From Rubrivivax sp. (lineage in GTDB: Bacteria > Pseudomonadota > Gammaproteobacteria > Burkholderiales > Burkholderiaceae_C), in NCBI GenBank assembly GCA_030680415.1, contig JAUXVE010000028.1, forward strand, positions 1 through 52,198: 52,198 nt of DNA, in the 5' to 3' direction. Under the pieces are notes generated by a model, which searched no databases, was not told the DNA's origin, and saw nothing but the letters and a program-made list of their open reading frames with translations. Of the stretch, positions 16,170 to 25,937 are shown piece by piece (within the stretch, counting starts at the first letter, position 1; each line of letters begins with the position of its first letter). The position numbers and the translations under genes were made by a program.

Positions 16170-16220
16170 CCGTCGCTGCCCCCCAAGGGGGCGCAGTCCG
16201 CCCTTGGGGCGGCCCGGCGG
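16170..16220 (-). repeat. dispersed repeat copy with core CTTGGGGCGGCCCGGCG (between permease and ATPase genes)
   Basis: The core is at 16202-16218, preceded by CCCCCCAAGGGGGCGC as in the copy at 15236-15284. The two copies share layout but differ in the linker, so they look like independent insertions or diverged duplicates rather than a fresh tandem duplication. Confidence 0.85.
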
Positions 16221-16238
16221 GCGGCCTGAGGAAGTCAG

Positions 16239-17297
<1,059 letters not shown>

Positions 17298-17326
17298 ACC
17301 AAGACGGGCTTCGGGCAGGAGTTTCG

Positions 17327-17845
17327 ATGAGCAGGCCAGGGGTGCCGGTGACGATCGTGGTGATGGGGGTCAGCGGCTGCGGCAAGAGCACGGTGGGGCG
17401 CGCACTGGCGGCGGCGCTGGGCCTGCCCTTCATCGAAGGCGACGAGCTGCACCCGCCGCGCAACGTGGCGCTGATGGCCGCCGGCACGCCGCTCAGCGAC
17501 GAAGACCGCCTCGACTGGCTGCAGGCGGTGGCCGCCGCGCTGGCCGGCGCCGCCGGCACCGGCGCCGTCGTGGCCTGCTCGGCGCTCAAGCGCCGCTATC
17601 GCGACAAGCTGCGCAGCCGTGCGCCGGCGCTGCGCCTGGTGCACCTGACGGGTGAGCCGGCGCTGCTGGCCGAGCGCTTGCAAGGGCGCAGCGGTCACTA
17701 CATGCCGGCATCGCTGCTGCAGAGCCAGCTCGACATCCTGGAGCCGCCGCAGGCCGACGAGGCGGCGATCACACTGGACGTGACGGCTGCGCCCGAACAC
17801 GTGGTCGCCGCCCTGCAACGACAACTGGAGCCCAGCACCGCATGA
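17327..17845 (+). CDS. gntK: gluconokinase
   Basis: A 172-residue kinase with Walker A GVSGCGKST and the gluconokinase signatures EGDELHPPRNVALMAAG, LSDEDRLDWL, CSALKRRYRDKLR and GHYMPASLLQSQ. It phosphorylates D-gluconate to 6-phosphogluconate. The ATG at 17327 is favoured because CAGGAG precedes it; an in-frame GTG at 17294, overlapping the ATPase stop, has no such site. The stop overlaps the next start (ATGA), coupling it to the gluconate 5-dehydrogenase. It forms the final step of an L-idonate/5-keto-gluconate route and feeds 6-phosphogluconate to central metabolism. Confidence 0.93.
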   Translation: MSRPGVPVTIVVMGVSGCGKSTVGRALAAALGLPFIEGDELHPPRNVALMAAGTPLSDEDRLDWLQAVAAALAGAAGTGAVVACSALKRRYRDKLRSRAPALRLVHLTGEPALLAERLQGRSGHYMPASLLQSQLDILEPPQADEAAITLDVTAAPEHVVAALQRQLEPSTA

Positions 17846-18612
17846 TCACTGCCGCTACTTTCCGTCTCGATGGCCGGGTGGCGCTGGTCACCGGCTCGTC
17901 GGCCGGCATCGGCTACGCGCTGGCGCGGGGCCTCGGGCAGGCCGGGGCGACCGTGGTGCTCAATGGCCGTGACGCGGCGCGCCTGGGCGCCGCGCGGCAG
18001 GCCTTGGCCGACGAGGGCCTGGCGGTGTTTGCCCGCGCCTTCGATGTCTGCGACGCGGCAGCCGTGGCCGCCGCGGTGGCTTCGATCGAAGCCGAGGTCG
18101 GTGCCATCGACGTGCTCGTCAACAACGCCGGCATGCAGCGCCGCGCACCCTTCCACGAATTCGCGCTCGCCGACTGGCAGCAGCTGATGCGCACCAACGT
18201 CGACAGCATGTTCATCGTCGGCCAGGCGGTGGCGCAGCGCATGGTGCCGCGCCGGCGCGGCCGCATCATCAACATCTGCTCGGTGCAGAGCGAACTGGGC
18301 CGCCCCGACATCGCGCCCTACACGGCCAGCAAGGGGGCGGTGAAGATGCTGACCAAGGGCATGGCCATCGACCTGGGCCCCTACGGCATCACCGTCAACG
18401 GCCTCGGCCCGGGTTACTTCAAGACCGAACTCACCGCACCGCTGGTCGCCGACGAGGCTTTCAGCGCCTGGTTGATCGGGCGCACGCCCAGCCGGCGCTG
18501 GGGCGAGGTCGAGGAACTGGCGCCGGCCGCAGTGTTCCTGGCCAGCGACGCGGCACGCTTCGTGAACGGCCATATCCTCTACGTCGACGGCGGCATCACC
18601 GCCACGCTCTGA
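17842..18612 (+). CDS. idnO: gluconate 5-dehydrogenase (5-keto-gluconate reductase), SDR
   Basis: A 256-residue SDR with TGSSAGIG, NNAG and catalytic YTASK. The stretches NNAGMQRRAPFHEF and LGPGYFKTELTAPLV are characteristic of the IdnO/Gno group, which reduces 5-keto-D-gluconate to D-gluconate. The ATG overlaps the gluconokinase stop, so substrate-to-kinase coupling is built into translation. With the idonate-dehydrogenase-like gene in the leftward arm it completes the L-idonate path. The substrate assignment rests on motif recognition and context. Confidence 0.88.
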   Translation: MITAATFRLDGRVALVTGSSAGIGYALARGLGQAGATVVLNGRDAARLGAARQALADEGLAVFARAFDVCDAAAVAAAVASIEAEVGAIDVLVNNAGMQRRAPFHEFALADWQQLMRTNVDSMFIVGQAVAQRMVPRRRGRIINICSVQSELGRPDIAPYTASKGAVKMLTKGMAIDLGPYGITVNGLGPGYFKTELTAPLVADEAFSAWLIGRTPSRRWGEVEELAPAAVFLASDAARFVNGHILYVDGGITATL

Positions 18613-18631
18613 TCGCCAAGGTCTCATCGCC

Positions 18632-19018
18632 ATGACCACCTTCACCAAAGTCATTCTCCATACCGATGCCGAAGGCCGTGCGCGCTTCCGCGAGGAAACG
18701 CTGGAGTTGACCGAAGGCAAGCCGGCGGCACGGCTGTCGCCGCTGCTGCCCAGCGGCGGTTACCAGTTGCGCGAGAGTCCCGTCGGCTTTCGCAGCGACT
18801 TCCACTGCACCGAAAGCCCGCAGTGGGTCTTCATCCTGCGCGGGCAGATGGAGATCGGCCTGCAGGACGGCAGTTCGCGCGTCTTCTCCCCCGGGCAGCA
18901 CTTCTTTTCGGCCGACCTGCTGCCGGCCGGCGCCGCCTTCGACGCACAGGTTCACGGCCACTGGAGCCGGCAGGTCGGCGACGAGCCCCTGGTCACCTTG
19001 TTCGTGCGTGATCGATGA
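18632..19018 (+). CDS. small cupin-domain protein
   Basis: A 128-residue single-domain cupin. The barrel segment SPQWVFILRGQMEIGLQDG and the following FSPGQHFFSADLLPAG give the fold, and histidines such as in DFHCTES may help bind metal. Similar small cupins sit in many sugar-acid clusters and may bind or isomerise an intermediate, but no reaction can be assigned. The stop overlaps the start of the GntR gene (ATGA), so regulator and cupin are translated together. It could also serve as a sensor or ligand-binding partner. Confidence 0.78.
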   Translation: MTTFTKVILHTDAEGRARFREETLELTEGKPAARLSPLLPSGGYQLRESPVGFRSDFHCTESPQWVFILRGQMEIGLQDGSSRVFSPGQHFFSADLLPAGAAFDAQVHGHWSRQVGDEPLVTLFVRDR

Positions 19019-19797
19019 CCAGGATCAAGAACGTCCACGGCAACACGCTCGACCGCCTGGGCGAGGCCATCGTGGCCGGCCGCTACCTGCCGCGTACCGC
19101 GATCCCGCCGGAACCGACGCTGTGCGAAGAACTCGGCGTCAGCCGCACGGTCATCCGCGAGGCCGTGAAGTCGCTGGTGGCGAAGGGCTTGCTGATCACC
19201 GGCCCCAAGCTCGGTACGCGGGTGCTGCCCTCGGACGGCTGGAACTGGTTCGACCCCGACGTCGTGGCCTGGCAGAGCAAGGCCGGCCTGACGCGCGAGT
19301 TCCTGCGCGACGTGCAGGACATGCGGCGCATCGTCGAACCGGCGGCAGTGCGGCTGGCCGCCGAACGCGCCACGGCGCCGGACGTGGCGGCCATCGAAGC
19401 CGCCTACGAGGGCATGCGGGAGGCCATCGAGCAGGGCGGCGACTACGTGCACCACGACCTGTTGTTCCACCAGGGTCTGCTGCGCGCCTGCCACAACCGC
19501 ATGCTGGTGCAGATGAGCAAGGCGCTGGGCGCCTTGCTGCGCACGGCCTTCGAGATCTCCACCGCGCGGCCCGACGGGCCGGCGTCGTCGCTGCCGATGC
19601 ACCGCGACGTGCTCGACGCCGTGATCGCGCGCGCGCCGCAGCGGGCGGAGCAGGCGGCACTGAAGCTGATCGACAGCGCGCGCGACGACATCGAGGCCGT
19701 GCTGTCGTCGCGGCGCAAGTTGCCATCGGTGGTGGCGCCGGCACAAAGGCTCAAGGGACGCGCCGCCACGGCGCTGGCAAAGGAAGACACACGATGA
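19015..19797 (+). CDS. FadR-subfamily GntR transcriptional regulator
   Basis: A 260-residue regulator. The winged-helix DNA-binding domain (about residues 5-75) includes LGVSRTVIREAVKSLVAKG and the wing ITGPKLGTRV. The C-terminal FCD domain (about 95-225) has histidines in VHHDLLFHQGLLRACHN and MHRDV, which usually bind a metal and an acidic ligand. It is embedded in the catabolic operon and overlaps its neighbours by ATGA at both ends, so it probably represses the island until a sugar-acid intermediate binds. Candidate operators are at 11738-11747 and 12806-12815. Confidence 0.92.
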   Translation: MTRIKNVHGNTLDRLGEAIVAGRYLPRTAIPPEPTLCEELGVSRTVIREAVKSLVAKGLLITGPKLGTRVLPSDGWNWFDPDVVAWQSKAGLTREFLRDVQDMRRIVEPAAVRLAAERATAPDVAAIEAAYEGMREAIEQGGDYVHHDLLFHQGLLRACHNRMLVQMSKALGALLRTAFEISTARPDGPASSLPMHRDVLDAVIARAPQRAEQAALKLIDSARDDIEAVLSSRRKLPSVVAPAQRLKGRAATALAKEDTR

Positions 19798-20804
19798 GAC
19801 TCCTGATCACCGGCGGTGCCGGATTCGTGGGCGCGCGGCTGGCGCGCACGCTGCTGGCCAGCGGCACCCTGGCCGGGCAAGCGATCGAATCGCTGGTGCT
19901 GGCCGACCAGGCGCCGCCGCCGGCCGACCTGATGGCCGACCGGCGTGTGGCGGCGCGCGTGGAGCCCTTGCTGGCCTCCTGCGAGGCCTTGCGTGACGAG
20001 CCCTTCGATGGCGTCTTCCACCTCGCGTCGGCGGTGTCGGGTGAATGCGAGGCCGATTTCGAACTCGGCCTGCGCTCCAACCTCGACAGCACGCGCGCGC
20101 TGCTCGACGCGCTGCGCCACCGCGTCCAGGGCGGCGCAGCGCCGGCACGGCTGGTGTTCTCGAGTTCGGTCGCCGTCTTCGGCCCCGACCCCGCGTTGCC
20201 GCTGCCCGCGGTGGTGGCCGACGACACGCTGCCGGCGCCGCAGACCAGCTACGGCACGCAGAAACTGATCTGCGAACACCTGCTGGCCGACTACACGCGC
20301 AAGGGCTACATCGACGGCCGCGCGGCGCGCCTGATGACGGTGACGGTGCGGCCCGGTCGGCCCAATGCCGCGGCGAGTTCCTTCTTCAGCGGCATCATCC
20401 GCGAGCCGCTGGCGGGTGAGCAAGCCGTCTGCCCGGTGTCGGCCGACGTGTCACACCCGGTGTCGTCGCCGCAGCGCACGGTGCAAGGGTTGATCAAAGT
20501 CTATGAAGCCAGCCGCGAGGCTTTTCAGGGCCGCAGCGCGCTCAACCTGCCGGCGCTCAACGTCACCGTGCAGCAGATGCTCGACGCGCTGGAAGCGGTG
20601 GCCGGGCCGCAGGTGCGCTCGCGCGTGCGCTTCGAACGCGACGAACGCATCGCCGGCATCGTCGCCAACTGGCCCCGCGGTGCCGCTGCCCCGCGTGCAG
20701 CGCGGCTGGGCCTGGCACCGGAGACGCGCTTCGAGGACATCATCCGCCAGTACATCGCCGACTGCGCCGGCACGCCTGCAGCGCTGAAGGGAATGAAACC
20801 GTGA
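19794..20804 (+). CDS. denD: NAD-dependent epimerase/dehydratase-family protein, D-erythronate dehydrogenase-like
   Basis: A 336-residue extended SDR. The Rossmann turn is GGAGFVG and the catalytic pair lies in SYGTQK. The opening RLLITGGAGFVGARL, with LADQAPPPADLMADRRV and the HPVSSPQRTV stretch, resembles DenD, which oxidises D-erythronate in tetronate breakdown. The tetronate kinase and the aldolase usually found with DenD are not seen in this window, so the physiological substrate here may be another aldonate or uronate. ATG at 19794 overlaps the regulator stop; AGGAAG lies upstream. The stop overlaps the next GTG start, so it is translated with the following SDR. Confidence 0.78.
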   Translation: MRLLITGGAGFVGARLARTLLASGTLAGQAIESLVLADQAPPPADLMADRRVAARVEPLLASCEALRDEPFDGVFHLASAVSGECEADFELGLRSNLDSTRALLDALRHRVQGGAAPARLVFSSSVAVFGPDPALPLPAVVADDTLPAPQTSYGTQKLICEHLLADYTRKGYIDGRAARLMTVTVRPGRPNAAASSFFSGIIREPLAGEQAVCPVSADVSHPVSSPQRTVQGLIKVYEASREAFQGRSALNLPALNVTVQQMLDALEAVAGPQVRSRVRFERDERIAGIVANWPRGAAAPRAARLGLAPETRFEDIIRQYIADCAGTPAALKGMKP

Positions 20805-21553
20805 ACCAGATCGATCTCGAGGACCGCGTCGCCATCGTCACTGGCGGCGCCCAGGGCATCGGCTACGCCATCGCCGAGCGGCTGCTGCAATCGGGTGCAC
20901 GCGCCGTGCTGTGGGACATCGACGCCGCGCGGCTGGACATGGCCTGCGCGGCGCTGGCGGCGCACGGCCCGGTACGCGGCGAAGTCGTCGAACTCACCGA
21001 CGATGCGGCGGTGGCCACCGCCACCGCCAAGGCGCTGGCCATCGAGGGCCGCATCGACGTGCTCGTCAACAACGCCGGCATCACCGGCGGCAATGCACCG
21101 ACCTGGGAGCTGGACCCCGCAGTGTGGCGGCGTGTCATCGAGGTCAACCTGATCGCGCCCTACCTCACCTGCCGCCATGTCGTGCCGGCGATGGTTGCGC
21201 GCGGCTGGGGCCGCATCGTCAACATCGCCTCGGTGGCGGGCAAGGAAGGCAACCCCAACGCCTCGCACTACAGCGCCAGCAAGGCGGGGCTCATTGCGCT
21301 CACCAAGTCGCTGGCCAAGGAGGTGGCGACCAAGGGCGTGCTCGTCAACGCCATCACGCCGGCGGTGGCCAGGACGGCGATGTTCGAGCAGATGACGCCG
21401 GCCCACATCGACTACATGCTGGGCAAGATCCCGATGGGGCGCTTCGTCGAAGTGGGCGAAGTGGCGGCGATGGTGGCCTGGCTGGCGAGCGAGGACTGCT
21501 CGTTCTCCACCGGCGCGGTGTTCGACCTCACCGGCGGCCGCGCCACCTACTGA
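20801..21553 (+). CDS. short-chain dehydrogenase, last gene of the rightward arm
   Basis: A 250-residue classical SDR with TGGAQGIG, NNAG and catalytic YSASK. It starts at a GTG that overlaps the preceding stop (GTGA), so expression depends on the upstream gene. The N-terminal part resembles sugar or polyol dehydrogenases such as L-fucose/L-galactose-type enzymes, but no single substrate can be named. It is the fourth SDR-type enzyme of the island and could supply the first oxidation of a free sugar. The aldo/keto reductase gene follows on the opposite strand after 15 bases. Confidence 0.85.
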   Translation: MNQIDLEDRVAIVTGGAQGIGYAIAERLLQSGARAVLWDIDAARLDMACAALAAHGPVRGEVVELTDDAAVATATAKALAIEGRIDVLVNNAGITGGNAPTWELDPAVWRRVIEVNLIAPYLTCRHVVPAMVARGWGRIVNIASVAGKEGNPNASHYSASKAGLIALTKSLAKEVATKGVLVNAITPAVARTAMFEQMTPAHIDYMLGKIPMGRFVEVGEVAAMVAWLASEDCSFSTGAVFDLTGGRATY

Positions 21554-21568
21554 GCATCCGGGGGCGCA

Positions 21569-22585
21569 TCAGGCGACCACCCTCCCGGTTACCGGGTACT
21601 GCGGATCCGTGTAGCCGAAGGTCGATGCGTGCCCCGGCGGCACGCGCTCGTCGACCCAGCGCTCGTCCTCGGCCGTCACTGCGATCGACAGCGCGGCCAC
21701 GTAGTCGTGCCACTGCTCCACCGTGCGCGGGCCGGCGATCACGCCGCTGACCAGGCGGTTGTTCAGCACCCAGGCGATGGCCAGTTGCGAGGCGCTCACG
21801 CCACGTGCCTCGGCATGGGCGCGGAAGGCCTGCGCCAGTGCGATGGATTCCGGTCGCCACTCGGTCTGCATCAGCCGCCTGTCGGCGCGTGCCGCGCGGC
21901 TGTCGGCCGGCGGCTGAGCCTCTGGGCTGTACTTGCCCGTGAGCACGCCACGCGCCAGCGGGCTGTAGGTCACGGCACCGAGGCCGTAGTGCGCGCAGGC
22001 CGGCAGCACTTCGAGTTCGATGCCGCGTGTCACCGCGCTGTACGGCGGCTGGCAGGCGACGGGCGGCGGGATGCCCATGCGCCGGCTGGCCTCGACCAGA
22101 CGCGCCAGCCGCCAGGCACGGAAGTTGGACACACCGTAGTGCAGGATCTTGCCGCTGTCGATCAGCCGCGCCATCGTCGCCAGCGTTTCCTCCACCGGCG
22201 TCGTCTCGTCGTCGCGGTGCATGTAGTAGAGGTCGATCCAGTCGGTGCCCAGGCGCTGCAGGCTGGCGTCGACGGCGCGCGTGAGCCAGCGCCGCGACAG
22301 GCCGCGGTCGTTGGGATCGTCGCTCATCGGGTTCGCGACCTTGGTGGCCAGCACCCAGCGCGAGCGGTCGGCCTTGATCAGGCGTCCGACCATGCGCTCG
22401 GACTCGCCCTGGGCATAGGCGTCGGCGGTGTCGATGGCGTTGACCCCGGCGTCGCGTGCGGCGTCGACGATGGCGCCGGCTTCCGTCTCGGCGGTCTGGT
22501 CGCCGAACATCATGGCGCCCAGCCACAGCCGCGACACCTTCAGGCCGCTGGCACCTAGCGAACGATAGGCGGGCAGGGCTGGCAT
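21569..22585 (-). CDS. aldo/keto reductase
   Basis: A 338-residue aldo/keto reductase. The catalytic tetrad is visible in order: Asp in DTADAY, Tyr in ADAYAQG, Lys in LATKVAN and His in YYMHRDD. The NADP-binding end has VIAGPRTVEQWHDY. It reduces an aldehyde or ketone with NADPH; members near sugar-acid clusters often act on sugar aldehydes. Convergent with the SDR, it closes the island and has its own upstream region, which contains the argF 3'-end relic. Regulation with the island is not shown. Confidence 0.88.
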   Translation of the reverse strand: MPALPAYRSLGASGLKVSRLWLGAMMFGDQTAETEAGAIVDAARDAGVNAIDTADAYAQGESERMVGRLIKADRSRWVLATKVANPMSDDPNDRGLSRRWLTRAVDASLQRLGTDWIDLYYMHRDDETTPVEETLATMARLIDSGKILHYGVSNFRAWRLARLVEASRRMGIPPPVACQPPYSAVTRGIELEVLPACAHYGLGAVTYSPLARGVLTGKYSPEAQPPADSRAARADRRLMQTEWRPESIALAQAFRAHAEARGVSASQLAIAWVLNNRLVSGVIAGPRTVEQWHDYVAALSIAVTAEDERWVDERVPPGHASTFGYTDPQYPVTGRVVA

Positions 22586-22591
22586 GTTGCC

Positions 22592-22651
22592 TTACCCGAT
22601 CCTGCCCAGCAGCAGGTACTCCATCAAGGCCTTCTGCACGTGCATGCGGTT
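22592..22651 (-). pseudogene. relic duplicate of the argF 3' end (19 codons plus stop)
   Basis: Read on the minus strand these 60 bases encode NRMHVQKALMEYLLLGRIG and TAA. The intact argF ends with the same 19 residues and TGA at 22750-22809. Over these codons every base difference I see is synonymous, including the Arg codons CGC versus AGG. About 98 bases separate relic and real end. They hold the hairpin TCACATCGC/GCGATGTGA (about 22680-22700) and a GC-rich palindromic stretch. It cannot be expressed as a separate protein. Confidence 0.85.
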
Positions 22652-22749
22652 CTGGTTCCGGCCCGGCGCTGGCGCGCCTTCACATCGCTGCGCGATGTGA
22701 GCCTGCACCGAAACACGATGCCGGCCCTGCGGGCCGCAGGATCGGATGG

Positions 22750-23691
<942 letters not shown>

Positions 23692-23708
23692 CAGCGAGTC
23701 GCCGGGCC

Positions 23709-24926
23709 TCATGCTTCGGCCAGGAAGCTCTTCACCAGCGGGCACAGCAGGTCGACGATCTGCTGGGCCTCGTTCGCGCTCAGGATCAGCGGCGGCACGA
23801 GGCGGATGACGCTGTCGGCGGTGACGCTGATCAAGAGCCCCGCCGTTGCGGCGCGGCCGACCAGCACGCCGCATGGGCGGTCGAGTTCGATGCCGATCAT
23901 GAGGCCGGCGCCGCGGATCTCCTTGACGCCCGCCAGTGCGCCGAGTTCGCGGGCCAGGCCGGCACGCAGCACCTCGCCCACCGCGGCGGCGTGGGCCAGC
24001 AGGCCGTCTTCTTCCATGATGCGCAGCGTCTCGACGCCGGCGCGCATGGCCAGCGGGTTGCCGCCGAAGGTGGTGCCGTGGTTGCCCGGGCCGAGCACGT
24101 TGACGGCCCGCGGGCCGACGACGATGGCGCCGATGGGCACGCCCGAGCCCAGGCCCTTGGCCAGCGGCATCACGTCGGGTTGGATGCCCGCCCACTGGTG
24201 CGCGAACCACTTGCCGGTGCGGCCGATGCCGCACTGCACTTCGTCCAGCATCAGCAGCCAGTCGCGCTCGTCGCAGACCCGGCGCAGGCCCTGCAGGTAA
24301 TCCCAGCGCGAGGCGTTGATGCCGCCCTCGCCCTGGATCGTTTCCAGGAAGACGGCGACCACGTCGGGGTGGCTGCGCGCCACCGCTTCGATGGCCGCCA
24401 GGTCGTTCAGCGGCACCCGCACGAAGCCTTCGACCAGCGGCTCGAAGCCCTTCTGCACCTTCGGGTTGCCGGTGGCCGACAGCGTGGCGATCGAGCGGCC
24501 GTGGAAGGCCTTCTCGTAGACGATGATCTCGGGCCGCTCGATGCCCTTGTCATGGCCGAACTTGCGCGCGATCTTGAGCGCGCCCTCGTTGGCCTCGAGC
24601 CCGGAGTTGCAGAAGAACGCGGCCTCCAGGCCCGAAATCTCGCACAGCTTGGCCGCCAGCTGCTCCTGCAGCGGCACCTCGTAGTAGTTGGAGCTGTGGA
24701 TCAGCTTGCCGATCTGGTCCTGCAGCGCCGGCACCAGCTGCGGGTGGGCGTGGCCGAGCGTGTTGACGGCGATGCCGCCCAGGCCATCGAGGTACTTGCG
24801 GCCCTCGGTGTCCCAGAGCCAGCAGCCACGGCCGTGCGACATCGCGATCGGCAGCCGGCCGTAGGTGTTCATCACATGCGGCATCGGCCTCAGGGTCTGT
24901 GCGACGACGGGTTCGGGGGCATTCAT
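23709..24926 (-). CDS. argD: acetylornithine aminotransferase
   Basis: A 405-residue class III aminotransferase using pyridoxal phosphate. The expected Schiff-base lysine is in PLAKGLGSG, and the cofactor region includes NSGLEANEGALK and LDEVQCGIGRTG. It transfers the amino group in N-acetylornithine formation, the step before ornithine release. Start ATG at 24926 gives MNAPEPVVAQTLRPMPHVMNTYGRLPIA, a normal family opening. The stop overlaps the alternative argF start, so argD and argF are co-transcribed and coupled. Confidence 0.95.
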   Translation of the reverse strand: MNAPEPVVAQTLRPMPHVMNTYGRLPIAMSHGRGCWLWDTEGRKYLDGLGGIAVNTLGHAHPQLVPALQDQIGKLIHSSNYYEVPLQEQLAAKLCEISGLEAAFFCNSGLEANEGALKIARKFGHDKGIERPEIIVYEKAFHGRSIATLSATGNPKVQKGFEPLVEGFVRVPLNDLAAIEAVARSHPDVVAVFLETIQGEGGINASRWDYLQGLRRVCDERDWLLMLDEVQCGIGRTGKWFAHQWAGIQPDVMPLAKGLGSGVPIGAIVVGPRAVNVLGPGNHGTTFGGNPLAMRAGVETLRIMEEDGLLAHAAAVGEVLRAGLARELGALAGVKEIRGAGLMIGIELDRPCGVLVGRAATAGLLISVTADSVIRLVPPLILSANEAQQIVDLLCPLVKSFLAEA

Positions 24927-25049
24927 GGGCGGCGGTCCTGGCTGGCCTGCAAGACATGCCGCGCGTCGGCGCTGCGGTCAACTTGCGGGTGCAGAGATTC
25001 TAAAGGGCGGTCGTCGCGGACCGTGCGGTGGCGGCTGCGGGACGTCCTT

Positions 25050-25067
25050 CCTGCTGCATGCAGCAGG
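25050..25067. repeat. 18-base perfect palindrome in the argD / DUF3579 divergent gap
   Basis: CCTGCTGCATGCAGCAGG is its own reverse complement. It lies in the 226-base divergent gap between argD and the DUF3579 gene. It could be a regulator site or a fortuitous repeat next to a further CAGCAGG; no regulator is assigned. Otherwise the gap shows nothing I can call. Confidence 0.6.
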
Positions 25068-25152
25068 CAGCAGGCACAATGCGGGCCTTGCGCCACGCGT
25101 GCCTGCGAGCCGTTCGACCCCGGTGGTGTGTTCGTGCCTTGCCGTCGCCGCG

Positions 25153-25479
25153 ATGAGACCCACCCAGCCGCGCCAGTTCGTCATCCAGGGCATCACCGCC
25201 GCGGGCCGCACCTTCCGGCCCAGCGACTGGTCCGAGCGCCTGGCCGGCGCCATGTCGTCGTTCCGGCCGGGGGGCGGAGTCGGAGGCATCGGTGCCTACA
25301 TCGGCTACTCGCCCTACTGCGTGCCGCAGGTCGTCGACGGCGTGAAGTGCGTGCTGGTCAGCGAGGCCCTCAAGGACATCGAACCGATGGCCTGGGACTT
25401 CGTGATGAACTTCGCCCGCGACAACGAATTGCCGGTCAACGAGGTCTGTGTGTTGCCCGCGCCCGCAGCCGACCGATAG
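25153..25479 (+). CDS. DUF3579 domain-containing protein
   Basis: A 108-residue protein of the DUF3579 family, found mainly in betaproteobacteria. Recognisable pieces are FVIQGITAAGRTFRPSDW, SPYCVPQVVDGVKCVLV and IEPMAWDFVMNFARDNELPV. No function is established. The open frame continues upstream, but the ATG at 25153 gives the family N-terminus; no strong ribosome site is visible. It is transcribed away from argD. In many Burkholderiales it sits near arginine and rpsT genes, as here, which is genome context only. Confidence 0.85.
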   Translation: MRPTQPRQFVIQGITAAGRTFRPSDWSERLAGAMSSFRPGGGVGGIGAYIGYSPYCVPQVVDGVKCVLVSEALKDIEPMAWDFVMNFARDNELPVNEVCVLPAPAADR

Positions 25480-25524
25480 CCGTAAGGCCTTCGACGGCCG
25501 ACGGCGTGGGCGCCAGAAACACGT

Positions 25525-25545
25525 AGGGCCCGCAGTGCGGGCCCT
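25525..25545 (-). terminator. hairpin downstream of rpsT, possible terminator
   Basis: AGGGCCCGCA (25525-25534) pairs with TGCGGGCCCT (25536-25545). On the minus strand a weak T-rich stretch (ACGTGTTTCT) follows, so it may end rpsT transcription. It may also serve the convergent DUF3579 gene, where no T run follows. Confidence 0.6.
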
Positions 25546-25566
25546 GGTGGCTAAAAGGCCGGCCGC

Positions 25567-25869
25567 TCAGGCGGCCAGCGCCAGCGCCTTGACCCTGGCC
25601 GACAGGCGGCTCTTCAGGCGGGCGGCCTTGTTCTTGTGGAAGATGCCCTTGTCGGCGACCGAGTCGATGACGCTTTGCGCCGACTTGAACAGATCGGTGG
25701 CTTTGGTCTTGTCGCCGCCGGCGACGGCCTTGTGCACGTTCTTGACGACGGTGCGAAAACGCGAGCGCATCGAGGTGTTGGCGGCGTTCAGCACCACGTC
25801 CTGGCGCGCGCGCTTGCGGCCCGAGGCGAGGCGGACGGTTTTCTTCTTGGCTTTGGTCGAGGTGGCCAT
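25567..25869 (-). CDS. rpsT: 30S ribosomal protein S20
   Basis: A 100-residue basic protein opening [20 protein letters not shown] and containing [16 protein letters not shown] and [17 protein letters not shown], the S20 signature regions. It binds 16S rRNA in the small subunit. The ATG at 25869 is chosen over an upstream in-frame start because it gives the family N-terminus. It is read divergently from murJ, with 68 bases between the starts. The size is slightly longer than the Escherichia coli protein, as usual in betaproteobacteria. Confidence 0.96.
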   Translation of the reverse strand: MATSTKAKKKTVRLASGRKRARQDVVLNAANTSMRSRFRTVVKNVHKAVAGGDKTKATDLFKSAQSVIDSVADKGIFHKNKAARLKSRLSARVKALALAA

Positions 25870-25937
25870 GCTGTAGCGTTGGGGCCCGTGGTCGGGCCCG
25901 TTAGGAACAAAGACCGCGGAGTATAGCATCGGCGGCT

